Positions 35,001 to 45,650 of a stretch of 64,000 nt of DNA are shown here, one piece after another. This stretch comes from Enoplolaimus lenunculus (lineage: Eukaryota > Nematoda > Enoplea > Enoplida > Thoracostomopsidae): NCBI GenBank assembly GCA_030248215.1, contig JASANG010003687.1, positions 60,956 through 124,955 of the forward strand. The letters are read 5' to 3'. The stretch's first letter is position 1. Each line of letters starts with the position of its first letter. A program made the translations under genes and the position numbers. A model generated the notes under the pieces. It saw only the letters and a program-made list of their open reading frames with translations, was not told the origin of the DNA and made no database searches.

Positions 35001-38000
35001 ATGTCAGAACTGCACGGTTTGACGACCCTTTTCTCCGAAGTAGTGCAAATATACATGGTTTTCCCCTAAATATCTCCGAAACATATGACCACGCCGGAAT
35101 CAACCCTCCGACCTCTCGCTCGCGAGTCAAGCGCGCTGCCCATTACACCATGCGGCCGATATCATAATTTCCTCTGGTGCTATATGTGCACGAGTATGTA
35201 TGTGTCTTAACATTACACACTCTGCACATACATAAGCTACACCGCGTATACTCACAACACTAACAGTTTTTCAGATAATTGTGCCAATTCAAACGCAATC
35301 CGATTTAGATCGTGCTATAGAACTAGTCGACCGGTCCCCTCGTATGCGTAGTTTGCGACTAATTTGCAGTAAACATACTGCGACTTCTCAAGGTGTTCTG
35401 CCAGCCCCACCTAGTACTTCGGACATCCAACAACAACAACAACAACAGCAATTGCCATCGACTTCAGGGCAACAAATACAAGACGAAAGAATGCAATTGC
35501 AAATTACGACAGAACTGGGCGCTACTGGAAGAGTATCTGATTCATCACAGTCTCCGCGAATTGCTGCTGTAGTAAGTTTTGGTACTATTTGATTTCCAAC
35601 GATTTAGCTCAAAAAATACATTTTTGTAACGCAAAATAGCGAAACAGCGCTGTGTCGGCTTGCCAAAAACCTATTGTTGGCAATCGCTTCCCACAATTCT
35701 TCTCAAGAATAATTTATCCTCAAAATTTTGGGCGAAGTTGTCTAGTGGTGAATCATCCTGAAATTTGTGAGTGTGGACACGTACAGAACTCCGCGAAAAC
35801 ATGAGTTTATAGACAAATTTGTGGAAATGTGGCACGTTTGGTAGCGCTAAACGTTTGAAATGCAAAGAGAAAACTTTTTCGTAGCAACGCTGAATACATT
35901 TTTAATCATGTCTCGAAGTCATTAAACAGAACGCCTAGTAAAACCATCATTCAGGATGTCACTACGAATTATGTATGGGCAATGAGCGTATTAATATGAA
36001 AGTAAAAACAAAAATAATATTAACAATTTTCAGGATATTTTTTTCAAATACGAAGACTGAAGCTAAAAAAATTTCAGTATTAAATCGGCTTGCAAAAGCG
36101 AGGTTTTTCGTTTTTTTCTTACAATGGTCCACTGGAACCGGGTGATACTCTTGATGGTGGACTATAAACGTTTACAAGAAAGCTACGCTCTTGTCGTCAG
36201 TCGACGACCTGTATTGTGTACGTGTAACATAAAGACCGCTACAGGCGAAAAGTTATTTTGAAGCGTTTTAATGCAGACCACAACAGAATTAAATAAATTT
36301 GCATTAAGCGCACAAAATATAGGATTTTCGGCCGCTTACAGATAGAGTTATATGTAGGCTTATGCTCAGGTTTTTATCATATGTTATTACCTCGAAAGTT
36401 AGATCTGTTGCAATTTAAGCCAATATTAATGTAATCAAGACAATTACTAGCCGTTTCCCGCATGATTTTTAGTGAATTCGGGAAAACATTCTATCAAAGT
36501 CCACTTGTTTCCAGAGATCACCAGACAGCGGAATTGTCACCGGCGGAGGACACGGACCGCTACAGCTGCAAACGGAGTATCGCGAACCACAGCGGCATCA
36601 GCAACCGCACCATCAACAGCTGCCAGGTACTGAGTTCTATAGTAAACAACCAATATGTTCGCCAAAATTATCACGCGAAGACCAAGTGGTGTGTTTACAA
36701 AGTAAGCCTCCATTGCCGTCTCCACCTGTTGTTCAGTTATCACGGCAACAATCGCATCAGATCCGTTTAAGTGGCCGCGCAACGAGCAGTGGAGTTCAAC
36801 CACAGCTTCCGCTTTCGAGCTCGAAAGTGTCACTAAAAAGTAGCCGGTCGTCACGTAATAGTGAGCTGGACGTGAGTGATCCTCAGGTGAGAGTTTGAAA
36901 ATATTAACAAACATCTCTGTGGCGGATGGAGTTAAAAAAGATGAATAGTATATTCCTCGCCAGATCTGTCTATTTGAAAATTTTGCGATCAAAACGCTTT
37001 ATATGACAGTCATTATGCCTTTTCTAGTAAAATAGCGGAAATATATAGCGCAATACAGCACGAGATGAAAAAATTTTGCGCCTTGGGGACAATTTTTAAG
37101 CGTCGCAAAATGTTGACATGTTTGCTGTTAAACACACTTTGGTGTGCAGAAAACGAGTACTTTATTTTCGTCATCGCGTATTTACTTAGTCCGCCTGGAC
37201 CGCTCTATTTATGCAGCAGCAGTATGCAAATCGATGATTTTACGGCGTCTCATGGGTATTATCTTGGTTGGAAAACCGACTGACTGTTCACGGTTGAGCA
37301 TTTTTACTGTAATAAACGCCAAATTTTTTTCAGTTTTACGAAATTCCTTATATTCCTGGTTCAATGTCATCGTATTGCGGTGGAAACAGCAGCAGAGTTA
37401 GCGTAAACAGCAGTACAAGTGAAAACATGGCTGGACTTCCTGTCAGGTTAGTTTGAACCAGTCAGTTTGGTCGAATATTTCTTATAAGAGTTGCCACGCG
37501 TCGTTGGTTATTATAGCTTGTCCCAGCAAAGTCCTAAATTACGAGAAACGGTAAGATTTATTGCGTGCCCATGATAGTTGCGAAAACTTATTGTGATATA
37601 CTCGTAAAAAAACTTTTAAGATGATTTAGTATTATTTCAATGTACATTAAAACGAGTAAATTTTCAAAATGTGAAAAATAAGTATTTACTACATGCAGTG
37701 ATTATTTTGACATACATTTGCTCGAATCATTTGCAAGTAAAGCTTTCTCTGAATGAATACAATATGAACCTAAAAGATACACTTCATGTTCGTTTCAGTA
37801 TAATATTCGAGGTTGTACTAAATGTTTAACAATTTTAAGTTGTTTTCAAATAATTATTGCCTTCCACGATTCATACAGTTACTGTAGTGACCCGAATAAG
37901 AGGGGGGACTGATGTTTATTTGGCCTCTCCAGAGGGTACCCCCCTGTTATTCGGTTACAGACTGTTATTTATTTTTAACCCACGCTCCGCCGCCCTTCGT

Positions 38001-41000
38001 TACTGATGTATATCCGGTACTGCAATTATCCGTTGAATTAAACATTTATTTGTCTTGTGTCAATAGATTGAGCGATAATACAAGGTTATACTTAGGAATG
38101 TACTTTCAAAATTCAAGTATGCTTTAAAGTTTCGAGCTCAAGTTATTTGGTCCTGGAGTCATTTATGCGCTACAATTAGGGTTATTTGACATTTATGGAC
38201 TTAATTAAGGTTTAGGGATCATCCGTTTACGGACTCTTATTAGGGATACGGACTCCAATTGATTCGGACTCAAAATGGAGCCCCTCCCTTATTACCCCTC
38301 CCCCTCTTATTCGGGTTAATACAAAAAAAGCTGTGTGTTACGAACAATTTGCCTTTAAAACAAGACCGTAGCTGGCTCACCTTGCTAGGGAGGGAGGCCT
38401 GAAAACTTTCAGGAGAAGCATACAAGGGTTATTGCTGACTTACAAGCACAGTATAAAATGTTCCAGGGGAGGGGGCAAAATTTTATCAGGGGAGAGCATC
38501 CTGTTCGCCGTTGTCTACGGGTTCGCTGTGAAGTGTATTAAACACTTCTACAAGGTTCAAGCACGGTTAATGGACACATCTAGCCAGACATTCTAGATTT
38601 TAAACACCTTATCGGTATTGAGTTATAGTCTCACATGTAGTGAAATTATGGTATTTCGATTAATTTATTTTTAGCACCGAAAGGCGACCGGCAACAAAAA
38701 CTCGAAGCACAACATCGGAATCTTATGACATTAGTAAGTTGCAACAAATACCGTAGCCAAATTCGAAAACTGTACGAATTGTATTAGAATTGTGTACAAA
38801 AATAGTATCTGGCTTTTCGCTTACTTTGGTCGCGAGAGTTCAATTGCAGTTTTATGCGTTGTCCATTTTATCGTGTGCCCCGTGCGCGGATCTGATGTTT
38901 AGCTCTAAGATGCCGTTAAGCTACTCGCCCGTTTCGCTTGCCAGTTTTTTCACTATTATATAACATGGTGCAGTCCGTTTCTGAAAGTTCTGTATTGCCA
39001 CCGAATTTAAGAGGTTTTCTGCTCAAAGTCATACGTAAACGTAGTTTTATAAACCCAACCATTTTATGTTTTAGGTTTCAATGCACACCATTTCCATCGA
39101 TGTCGGTCATCGCGTGGAAACATTACAACTAAGCGGCATACACACAAAACAAGTAGCAGCAGTTCATCCGGTCTTGTTCCTGATATGATTAGCAGTGCAA
39201 GCGGATCTGGATATGAATGCGAATGCAGACATCGTATTGAGAGTAAGTGCACACTGCAACATTGGGCTGTTTAAAGTTTAGTTTCTGGCAAAATTTGATT
39301 CGTTCTTGGCCAAATACAGTTCAAAATAAACAACCGTTATAAATTTATCGTCAATTTACCAGTTTTCGTTTACGACGTTGGTTTTGACCGTTGGTTTCCC
39401 ATACAATTAACCTACTTCGATTTTAAAATAATTGGATAATCAGCATTGTTAAGGTTTAGGATTGAATAGCCGGGTTGCAGAGACATGATTTAAGTCGACC
39501 CATGACTGGATTCCGTGGCTTGTCGGACAAGAGACTTTAGTGAACGCTTTTAATAAATATCCATTGATTTGGAAAGCAAAAATGTTCATTGAAAACTGCG
39601 GATTTCAGACAAAGCTACAAACCTTAAGAAAAATGTCGACTTGAGTCAAGATTAGATTTAAGTTATGTGTCTGTACCCAGCCATTACGGTGTTGTAGCAC
39701 CTCGAGCACCGACAAACTGGCGTCAAGGCAAAGCGTTGGGTGCGGGCGCATTTGGTCAAGTCTTTTTGTGTTACGATAAAGATACTGGTCGGGAATTAGC
39801 TCTGAAACGCGTTCTTCACAACCCGAGTGATTCTACTCAGCAAAAGGTAATTAATCTACAAAAAAGCTTGCAGTGCAAGCAGGGTCGGAGCAGCCACCCC
39901 CCATACCCTCCATTTGGGCGGGCCAACCCCAAAGAGGGGCCCTACCCTAACAAGATTTTCAACGAAAAATTTGAAAATTATTTCGATCATCGCACGGGGT
40001 TTCCACCCTAGCCTGCTCCAGTATTACATATAGGTTTGAGAAGATTAAAACAAGCTACAAAGGTTGAACCATGAATTCATTATGCAATGGAAGATTTTGA
40101 GATCAAAGTTTATGCAATAATTGTGCTAGTAATAGAAATAAAATAGCTTTAAATATTAGTTTATTTGAAATCAGCTTCTTCGTGGTAAAGCAAGATTACT
40201 TAAGCTTGCAGCTGAAATCAATATTAGAACAATGTCTTCCCATTAGTCCGATGTTGATCTTGATAGTACTAACAAAGTCATTCTTTTATCGACACGCCAC
40301 AATTTATGGATTTTCATTAAACGGTGGCCTAATTTCATCAATGAAAGAAATCTTAGGCAGCTATTTAGCCTAAGCCTATATCTGAGCCTAAGCATAAGCC
40401 TAACCCAAACAATATCACTTATAATTTTTTTCATATTTATAGCAGTTAACGTATTTTTCATAACCAGAAAACGTTATTTTTCTACTTTTTATTATTTCAT
40501 CTTGCTATTTACAGGAAGTGTCAGCTTTAGAAAATGAAATATCGCTGTTGAAAAACTTACAACACGAACGAATTGTTCAGTATTATGGCTGTGAACGTGA
40601 TGAACAAACGTTGTGTATATTTATGGAGTACATGGCTGGTGTAAGCTGTTTTTTGTGGGGACAAACAAAAATTGGTTAAACTTTCAAACTTAAGTTTGAT
40701 ATAGAATAACCTCTTTAGCGAACATTAGATTAAACAACGTTACGATACTGTTTTCATTGCATGGAACATGTCGTGTGTATAGCTGTTAGATATCGATTAC
40801 GCATAAATTCTGGTTTACACCCAGTAGTGGCGGAACCAAAATTTTGCGCTGTGAAAAGATACTACCTGGGTTTCTGAAACCTTACTTAAGTATTTACTTA
40901 AGTTATACTTACGTAATTGCTTAAGTAGCCGAATTAAGTAAATACTTAACATTTTAACAAAAATGAATAAACACCAAATTTGAGGCATGGTCATTACAAG

Positions 41001-43468
41001 AAAATAACAGTTATATTTTATAGAAAAGAGGCGCCATCCATCTTTAATGCCAATAAACCAAGCTACGCATACTTGAAATGTTAATCTGTAATTTCCAAAA
41101 TTTGTTCAGCGACTTATGTGTTTACTTAACATAAGTATGCTTTTAAAAACGACAAAATGGTTAATTAATTACTTAGCGCGTACTTAACTACTAATTCGTA
41201 CTTAAGTAAGGTTTCGGAAACTCAGCCAACTGTTTATGTTCTAACATTAGACAGTTTTAAAGCGTTTTTAGCAAATTATTTTTGGTATTTTTATAATTGA
41301 TCAATTGCGCTGAAACCGCAAAACATTTTGAACTAATGCATTAACCTTGCCCCATAAGTATTTGTCTTGAACTGGTATTAGAATATGTAAAACATTTTAA
41401 ATGCAAATATTAGATAAAATATGACACCTACGCGCATGCATTCAGTGCCGGCGGAAGCACCCTACAAACCTCCCAATTGGTGGTGGGGGCCTCGACCATT
41501 GGTGGTCCCATCTTAGCAAACTAAAGTGTTTTTCGTGGACTACGAAGTAAATAGAACTGCGAAACATTGTATTCGGTGCCCTCATCGCTCATGTTTGGGG
41601 GGCCTGACTTTCCTAACGTCATGCACTGCATGTATTCAAAACAATGCGAACGTTTTCCGTCATAAGCATATACTAATAGCATTTTAGGGTTCGGTCAAAG
41701 ATGAAATTCGTCAATACGGGCCTCTGACTGAAACAGTTTCACGGAAATACATTCGGCAGATCTTACAAGGTCTTTCGTATCTGCATCATTACGACATAGT
41801 CCATAGAGATATCAAAAGTATTGCAAACCTTATTATTGTTACTAAGAATTAAGCTAACTTTTTCGCTATTCTAATGCTTGTATCTCAGTTGGACTCAAAC
41901 TCACGTATGTATAAAATTAGATGTACGCGCTAAAACAATTTAAAATAGTTTCGAACAGTCATCCAAACCTGAAAATGCAGCGAACATTTCTTGCACGAAA
42001 TGTGCTGTTCTTGCGTTATACTCTGCAACTTGCATCATACTTCATTGATGGCTTCGACATTTCGGCCAATGTAAAGAACAGGGGCGGAACAGTAATAAGC
42101 GTAGTCCTAAACCTAAACATAAGCCTAAGCCTAAGCCTAAGCGTAAGAATGAGTTTATTCCTAAGCCTAAGCCTGAGGCTAAGCCCAAGCCAATCCAGAA
42201 AATCAGTCTAAAGCTTAAACTTACTCTATTCTAGTCCTACAAAAAACTTTCCGCCCCTGATCTTTACATGGGCCGACATTTCAGCTGCCAATATTTTACG
42301 AGACGGAGCCGGGAACGTGAAAATTGCGGATTTTGGTTCGTGTAAACGTTTGCAAACAATATGCGCTCAGTCTGCTGTGGGTACATTTGTTGGGACGCCT
42401 TATTATATGGCTCCTGAAGTTATTAACGGTGAACGATACGGCCGTAAAGCTGACATCTGGTAAGTTTATGAAAATATAAATTTATATAGTGAAATGAAAA
42501 AAATAATCATGTGAGAAAGGGTAATCGAGATAAAATGGCGATGGCATGAGATACTTGCTCATTTCCTGTGATATTCGACAATTATTGCCGAGTATCTGGA
42601 TATTACAATGATTACGGGTATTCGGAATCCGGATACACTTGTTTGTGCTTAGGCTTTAGGCTTAGGAATATGCTTATAATATTGTTATGCCTCTGTTCTT
42701 TAAATTCGCCCTTTATGGATACCTATCACTACATTTCTCATATTTTGATGTCTGTGTCCACTTATTTATTATGATATAATTGAGCCAGTATAGACGCATG
42801 GTTAAACCGACGCGAGCTATTTTTCTTCGCTGTATATGTAATTTATTTTTTGGTCAACTTCAGACCATATTCATAGTATCAAGAACGGATGATCATTCTT
42901 AGACAAGAGTATACTTAACTGGTTGACCAGCGCTCATTTTATTTTTCGCCAAACTTCTTTTCTATTTCATGTTGGTACTCACCAGTTAAAACGCGCAATG
43001 AACTTGAGCTTTAAGAATACATGTAATAGAAGCGACCTAAGATTAAATTGAAAATATTTGTGCAATGTACCCCTGCTCTCGAATCAGGAGCCGTCGGCCA
43101 AACGTGCAATGTGGGCGTGGCATATTCTGTTCTACACAGAATGTTCCCAGTTGCATACTCTTGTTTAGATTGATTATCCACTGTTGATAGTATTTACTGT
43201 CAGGGTTAACTATTTGTTAACGACTAATACGTACTATATTTCCAGGAGTTTGGCGTGCACAATTGTCGAAATGTTAGTCGGTGTACCCCCGTGGCGTGAT
43301 CTAGAACCAATGGCGGCTATTTTTCGCATAGCAACCCAGAAACCAGTTTACGCCCTTCCCAAGTACACGTCGTCGAAATTGAAAGAATTGCTTGACTGGC
43401 TTTTTACTTGGGAACCGAAGCAACGGCCGTCTGCCGACGCGGCGCTTAAGCATCCGTGTCTATGCTGA
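32083..43468 (+). CDS. MAP3K2/3: MAP3K2/MAP3K3-type MAP kinase kinase kinase (PB1 + kinase, 12 exons)
   Basis: MEKK2/3 kinases phosphorylate MAP2Ks (notably MEK5, through the PB1 domain) in the cytoplasm. Exons: 32083-32369, 33335-33440, 35275-35571, 36515-36886, 37334-37446, 38675-38733, 39075-39242, about 39629-39846, 40515-40640, 41688-41817, 42285-42459, 43246-43468; about 757 residues. A PB1 domain spans exons 1-3 ([11 protein letters not shown] to SLRLI), then a low-complexity linker with a short polyGln run. The kinase domain has GAGAFGQV, the lysine in [45 protein letters not shown] and YGRKADIWS, so all catalytic motifs are intact. The family's [10 protein letters not shown] stretch identifies MEKK2/3. 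The exon 8 acceptor is uncertain: TTAAG at 39624-39628 or GATTAG ending 39655 both keep phase; the stronger-looking ATTTCAG at 39608 leads to a stop in phase. The C-terminus ends right after the kinase, as in the family. Confidence 0.93.
32497..32670 (-). mobile_element. MITE with CTGTAGTGACCCGAATAAG ends, truncated copy
   Basis: AAACGTTTAATTCAACGG, GATATATATCAGTAACGAAG and the right end TTATTCGGGTCACTACAG match one half of the elements at 24190-24634 and 37881-38321. The other half is missing. It lies in MAP3K intron 1. Confidence 0.75.
34975..35157 (-). repeat. Two adjacent tRNA-derived segments
   Basis: On the - strand, 35154 down to 35083 reads like a whole tRNA: GGCCGCATGGTGTAATGGGC (acceptor and A box), a middle stem region with CTTGACTCGCGAGC, and GAGGGTTGATTCCGGC (B box) with a closing strand that pairs by G-C and G-T pairs. 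A second, half-preserved copy follows at about 35040-34975, ending GAGGTTCGATTCCTGG. The anticodon loop lacks the usual T33, and the tandem arrangement suggests a dimeric SINE or tRNA pseudogenes rather than working tRNA genes. It lies in MAP3K intron 2, about 120 bp before exon 3. Confidence 0.6.
37881..38321 (+). mobile_element. MITE with CTGTAGTGACCCGAATAAG ends, best copy
   Basis: The left end reads ACTGTAGTGACCCGAATAAG and the right end CCCTCTTATTCGGGTTAAT; these are inverted repeats about 440 bp apart. Inside are the family words CCGTTGAATTAAACATTTAT, GGACTCTTATTAGGGATACG and GGACTCAAAATGGAG. It is in MAP3K intron 5, opposite in orientation to the 20.5 and 24.2 kb copies. Confidence 0.82.
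39880..40022. mobile_element. GGAGCAGCCACCC-type MITE copy next to a kinase exon
   Basis: CAGGGTCGGAGCAGCCACCC opens the copy and GCCTGCTCCAG closes it, with the usual C-rich text at the left. It begins 33 bp after the donor of the MAP3K exon that ends at 39846, so the open frame of that exon runs on into it by chance. Confidence 0.6.
40865..41226. mobile_element. MITE with GCTGGGTTTCTGAAACC ends, copy 2
   Basis: CCTGGGTTTCTGAAACCTTAC on the left and AGGTTTCGGAAACTCAGCC on the right are inverted repeats. Inward of both lie ACTTAAGTA-type words. It is in the intron between the exons ending at 40640 and starting at 41688 and matches the copy at 15047-15315. Confidence 0.7.
42064..42274. mobile_element. 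GGCC-ended MITE with TTAGGC-like core, abutting a MAP3K exon
   Basis: The ends GGCCAATGTAAAGAACAGGG and CCCTGATCTTTACATGGGCC are inverted repeats of at least 20 bp. The flanks GACATTTC at 42056-42063 and 42275-42282 are an identical 8-bp duplication. The core holds CCTAAGCCTAAGCCTAAGC and further copies of the same hexamer. Directly after the right-hand duplication comes AG (42283-42284) and the kinase exon at 42285, so the duplicated bases form part of the 3' splice site. Confidence 0.92.
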
Positions 43469-43496
43469 AACTGGTTGGAAATCGTAGCCCTGTGAC

Positions 43497-43502
43497 AATA
43501 AA
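43497..43502 (+). promoter_or_regulatory. Polyadenylation signal of the MAP3K gene
   Basis: AATAAA lies 29 bp after the MAP3K stop codon, and a second AATAAA follows at 43547-43552. Either could end the transcript; a very short 3' untranslated region is implied if one of them is used. Confidence 0.55.
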
Positions 43503-44284
43503 ATCGTGTCTGGATCTGGAACAACTTCCAAATTATTGGGGTAGTGAATAAAACTGTGAAAACAAACTTTTCTAATATCACAGAAAATGTTTCAAATGTC
43601 TGTTAAACGGCGGTGAACGGCCATGCAACATTTGGCCTAATTCTTTAACAACCAGGGGTTAAAATGAAATGGCTCATCGGTTTCTGCTCCACTGTCTACG
43701 TCATCGAAATTGAAAAGTTGCTCGAATGGAGGTGTTTATCTGGAACCCTCACGCAGGCGCTGACACATTCTGGTTTTATTTAGAACCTTATACACTGGAT
43801 CTGTATCGTTTTGTCGTCCAAACTCTTTTCTGGCGCGTGGGTAACATCAATATTTTTGAGCTGGCAAGAAGAAGTGTGAACAAAACGTTTTGGCTTTTCG
43901 TCCAAATTGAAGTTTGGTTTCTGGTGCAGATGCAGATTTATTGGTCCGGGTACCGGACGCAGGTCCAAAATTGTAGGGGTAATAGGAAGAACTCAAGTAT
44001 TGAAATTTGACTGTAATTTTTGCTTTTTTTGTTTCAATGGTGGTGTATGCTAAAATATGGAACACTAAACAACCACGTCGACCTCGGCTTTGGTTCAACA
44101 GTGAAACCTTACGTTTAATAGCTGTTGTTTGTGGAACGAACAATTACTGCAAGCTGTGATATTTCGATACGCGTTATTTTAAATATTTATTTTAACTGTA
44201 ATGTCTTTTATATTTTTAAGATTATTGGGTCAAAAATAAAACGTATTTTGATGTTTTCGGATTCCATCTATAGTTAAAAATCTT

Positions 44285-44446
44285 GGCCCATGTATAGAAT
44301 AGGGCCGGATCGTTTTCCGGAGCGACTGTAATAGAGTTAGTTTAAGCTTTAGACGAATTTTTTTTGCTTAGGGTTGGGCTTAGGCTTAGGCTTAGGCGTA
44401 GTCATATGGTTATACTACTGTTCCGGCCCTGTTCTATACATGGGCC
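44285..44446. mobile_element. GGCC-ended MITE with TTAGGC-like core
   Basis: GGCCCATGTATAGAATAGGG and CCCTGTTCTATACATGGGCC are near-perfect inverted ends. The flanks AAAATCTT (44277-44284) and AATATCTT (44447-44454) match at seven of eight positions. The core holds GGGCTTAGGCTTAGGCTTAG. Confidence 0.87.
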
Positions 44447-44851
44447 AATATCTTTTGATCGAATTGTCTTCCACCAGGGTACAGCCGAACGTCTACATCC
44501 ACCCGGCTATTTTTTAAAGACTATCAGTTAATTTTGATAGCAAATTTTTTCATTCATTGAGTTTGCGCGTAAGTTGGGCAATTTTCGAAATTGAAATTAT
44601 CCAAATTTTTCAACAAAAGTTCAAAACGCTTTTTAACAATACTTATTGCTCCTTATACTTAGCCTTACCTCAGGCCGCGGCAAATTTTGCGACCTACGGA
44701 TCCGGGCTTTTTTGCTTTTGGTTGTATCCAGCTCCAGTTCTTTGCTAGGTTGATCTCAAACTACGGGACAAAGTCATCATCGAAGTTTTTACTAAAGAGT
44801 ACAATAATCAAGGTTTCCTGCACATGACTGAACTGATTCAATGCAAAACTG

Positions 44852-45041
44852 GGCCCATACAAAGATCAGGGACGGTACGGTTTTCTGTGGGACTGCAATG
44901 GAGTTAACTTAAGCTAATTTTTTGCTTGGCTTAGGCTCAGGCTTAGGAATATGCTCATTCTTACGCTTAGGCTTAGGCGTAGGCTTAGGTTTAGGGGTAT
45001 GCTTATATACTACTGTTCCACCCCTATTCTTTGCATTGGCC
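44852..45041. mobile_element. GGCC-ended MITE with TTAGGC-like core
   Basis: The ends are GGCCCATACAAAGATCAGGG and CCCTATTCTTTGCATTGGCC, flanked by an identical 8-bp duplication CAAAACTG at 44844-44851 and 45042-45049. The core has several GCTTAGGCTTAGG and GCGTAGGCTTAGG stretches. It lies about 400 bp from another copy (44285-44446), an independent insertion since the target duplications differ. Confidence 0.9.
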
Positions 45042-45650
45042 CAAAACTGAAACCATATTTTGTTTAACTAATGAACAAAATCCTCGGCTTTATAACGCTA
45101 AGTGTAAATTTTTTCCGTTTTTACCGAAATTAAAACTCTACTGACCGGATTTTATTCAGGCCGCGTTCAATTTGAAGATAAAACTCTCAACCCAGTACTT
45201 TTAATGTGGTCGCGTTTCTTCCGAAAATGCAATTGAATACGCTGCATTGTTTGGCCTTTAGACTAACTGTAGCTTAGCCTTAAGCTTAGGCTTAGCATTA
45301 CGATTAGGCTTAGGTTACAGTTATTTTCTTAATAACATTCGCTAAATACTCGCAGTAGCGCAACCGGTAATTCATAAAGGAAGGCGGACAAGTGACCTTG
45401 TGTTACAGTCAACAGAACCAACACGAACATTAAACGCAACAAATTAGTAAGCATAAGGAAATGTATCTTCTACTAAAATTTTTGGAGGGACAAAATAAGA
45501 CACTTTTACATGAGGTTCAATAATCTACCGGATCCTAGGGCTAAAAATGGCTACTGCTCGTTGCGTTCACCGCCATTAAAATTATACTTTCGCGAAACTA
45601 AACCTTTGCTACTCCTCTATACCCGGTTTGGAAAATCAAACCTGCGTCAT

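Larger units (their letters stand above)
43469..45650. other. Convergent intergenic stretch between MAP3K and NOS1AP
   Basis: The two genes point toward each other across this 2.2 kb. It contains two copies of the TTAGGC-bearing MITE and no gene. The open frame 43726-44010 shows no similarity I recognise. A further run of GCTTAGGCTTAGC-like words at about 45260-45330 is probably an old remnant of the same MITE. TTTATT at about 45150 would be an AATAAA for the NOS1AP transcript on the - strand. Confidence 0.6.

Noticed and set aside
36537-36992. 151-codon - strand frame opposite the MAP3K linker exon
   Set aside because: The + strand exon 36515-36886 has matching splice sites and phases on both sides and continues the MAP3K frame.
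42505-42525. Complete TTAA-type MITE next to a MAP3K exon
   Set aside because: Only one end-like word (CATGTGAGAAAGGGTAA) is present; no partner end or TTAA pair was found.
44340-45010. TTAGGC-type hexamers as true interstitial telomere tracts or proof of a nematode
   Set aside because: The tracts sit inside MITEs with inverted ends and target duplications, are degenerate, and occur in gene-rich DNA. The host genes (MAP3K2/3 type, SAXO with full modules) do not point to a nematode.
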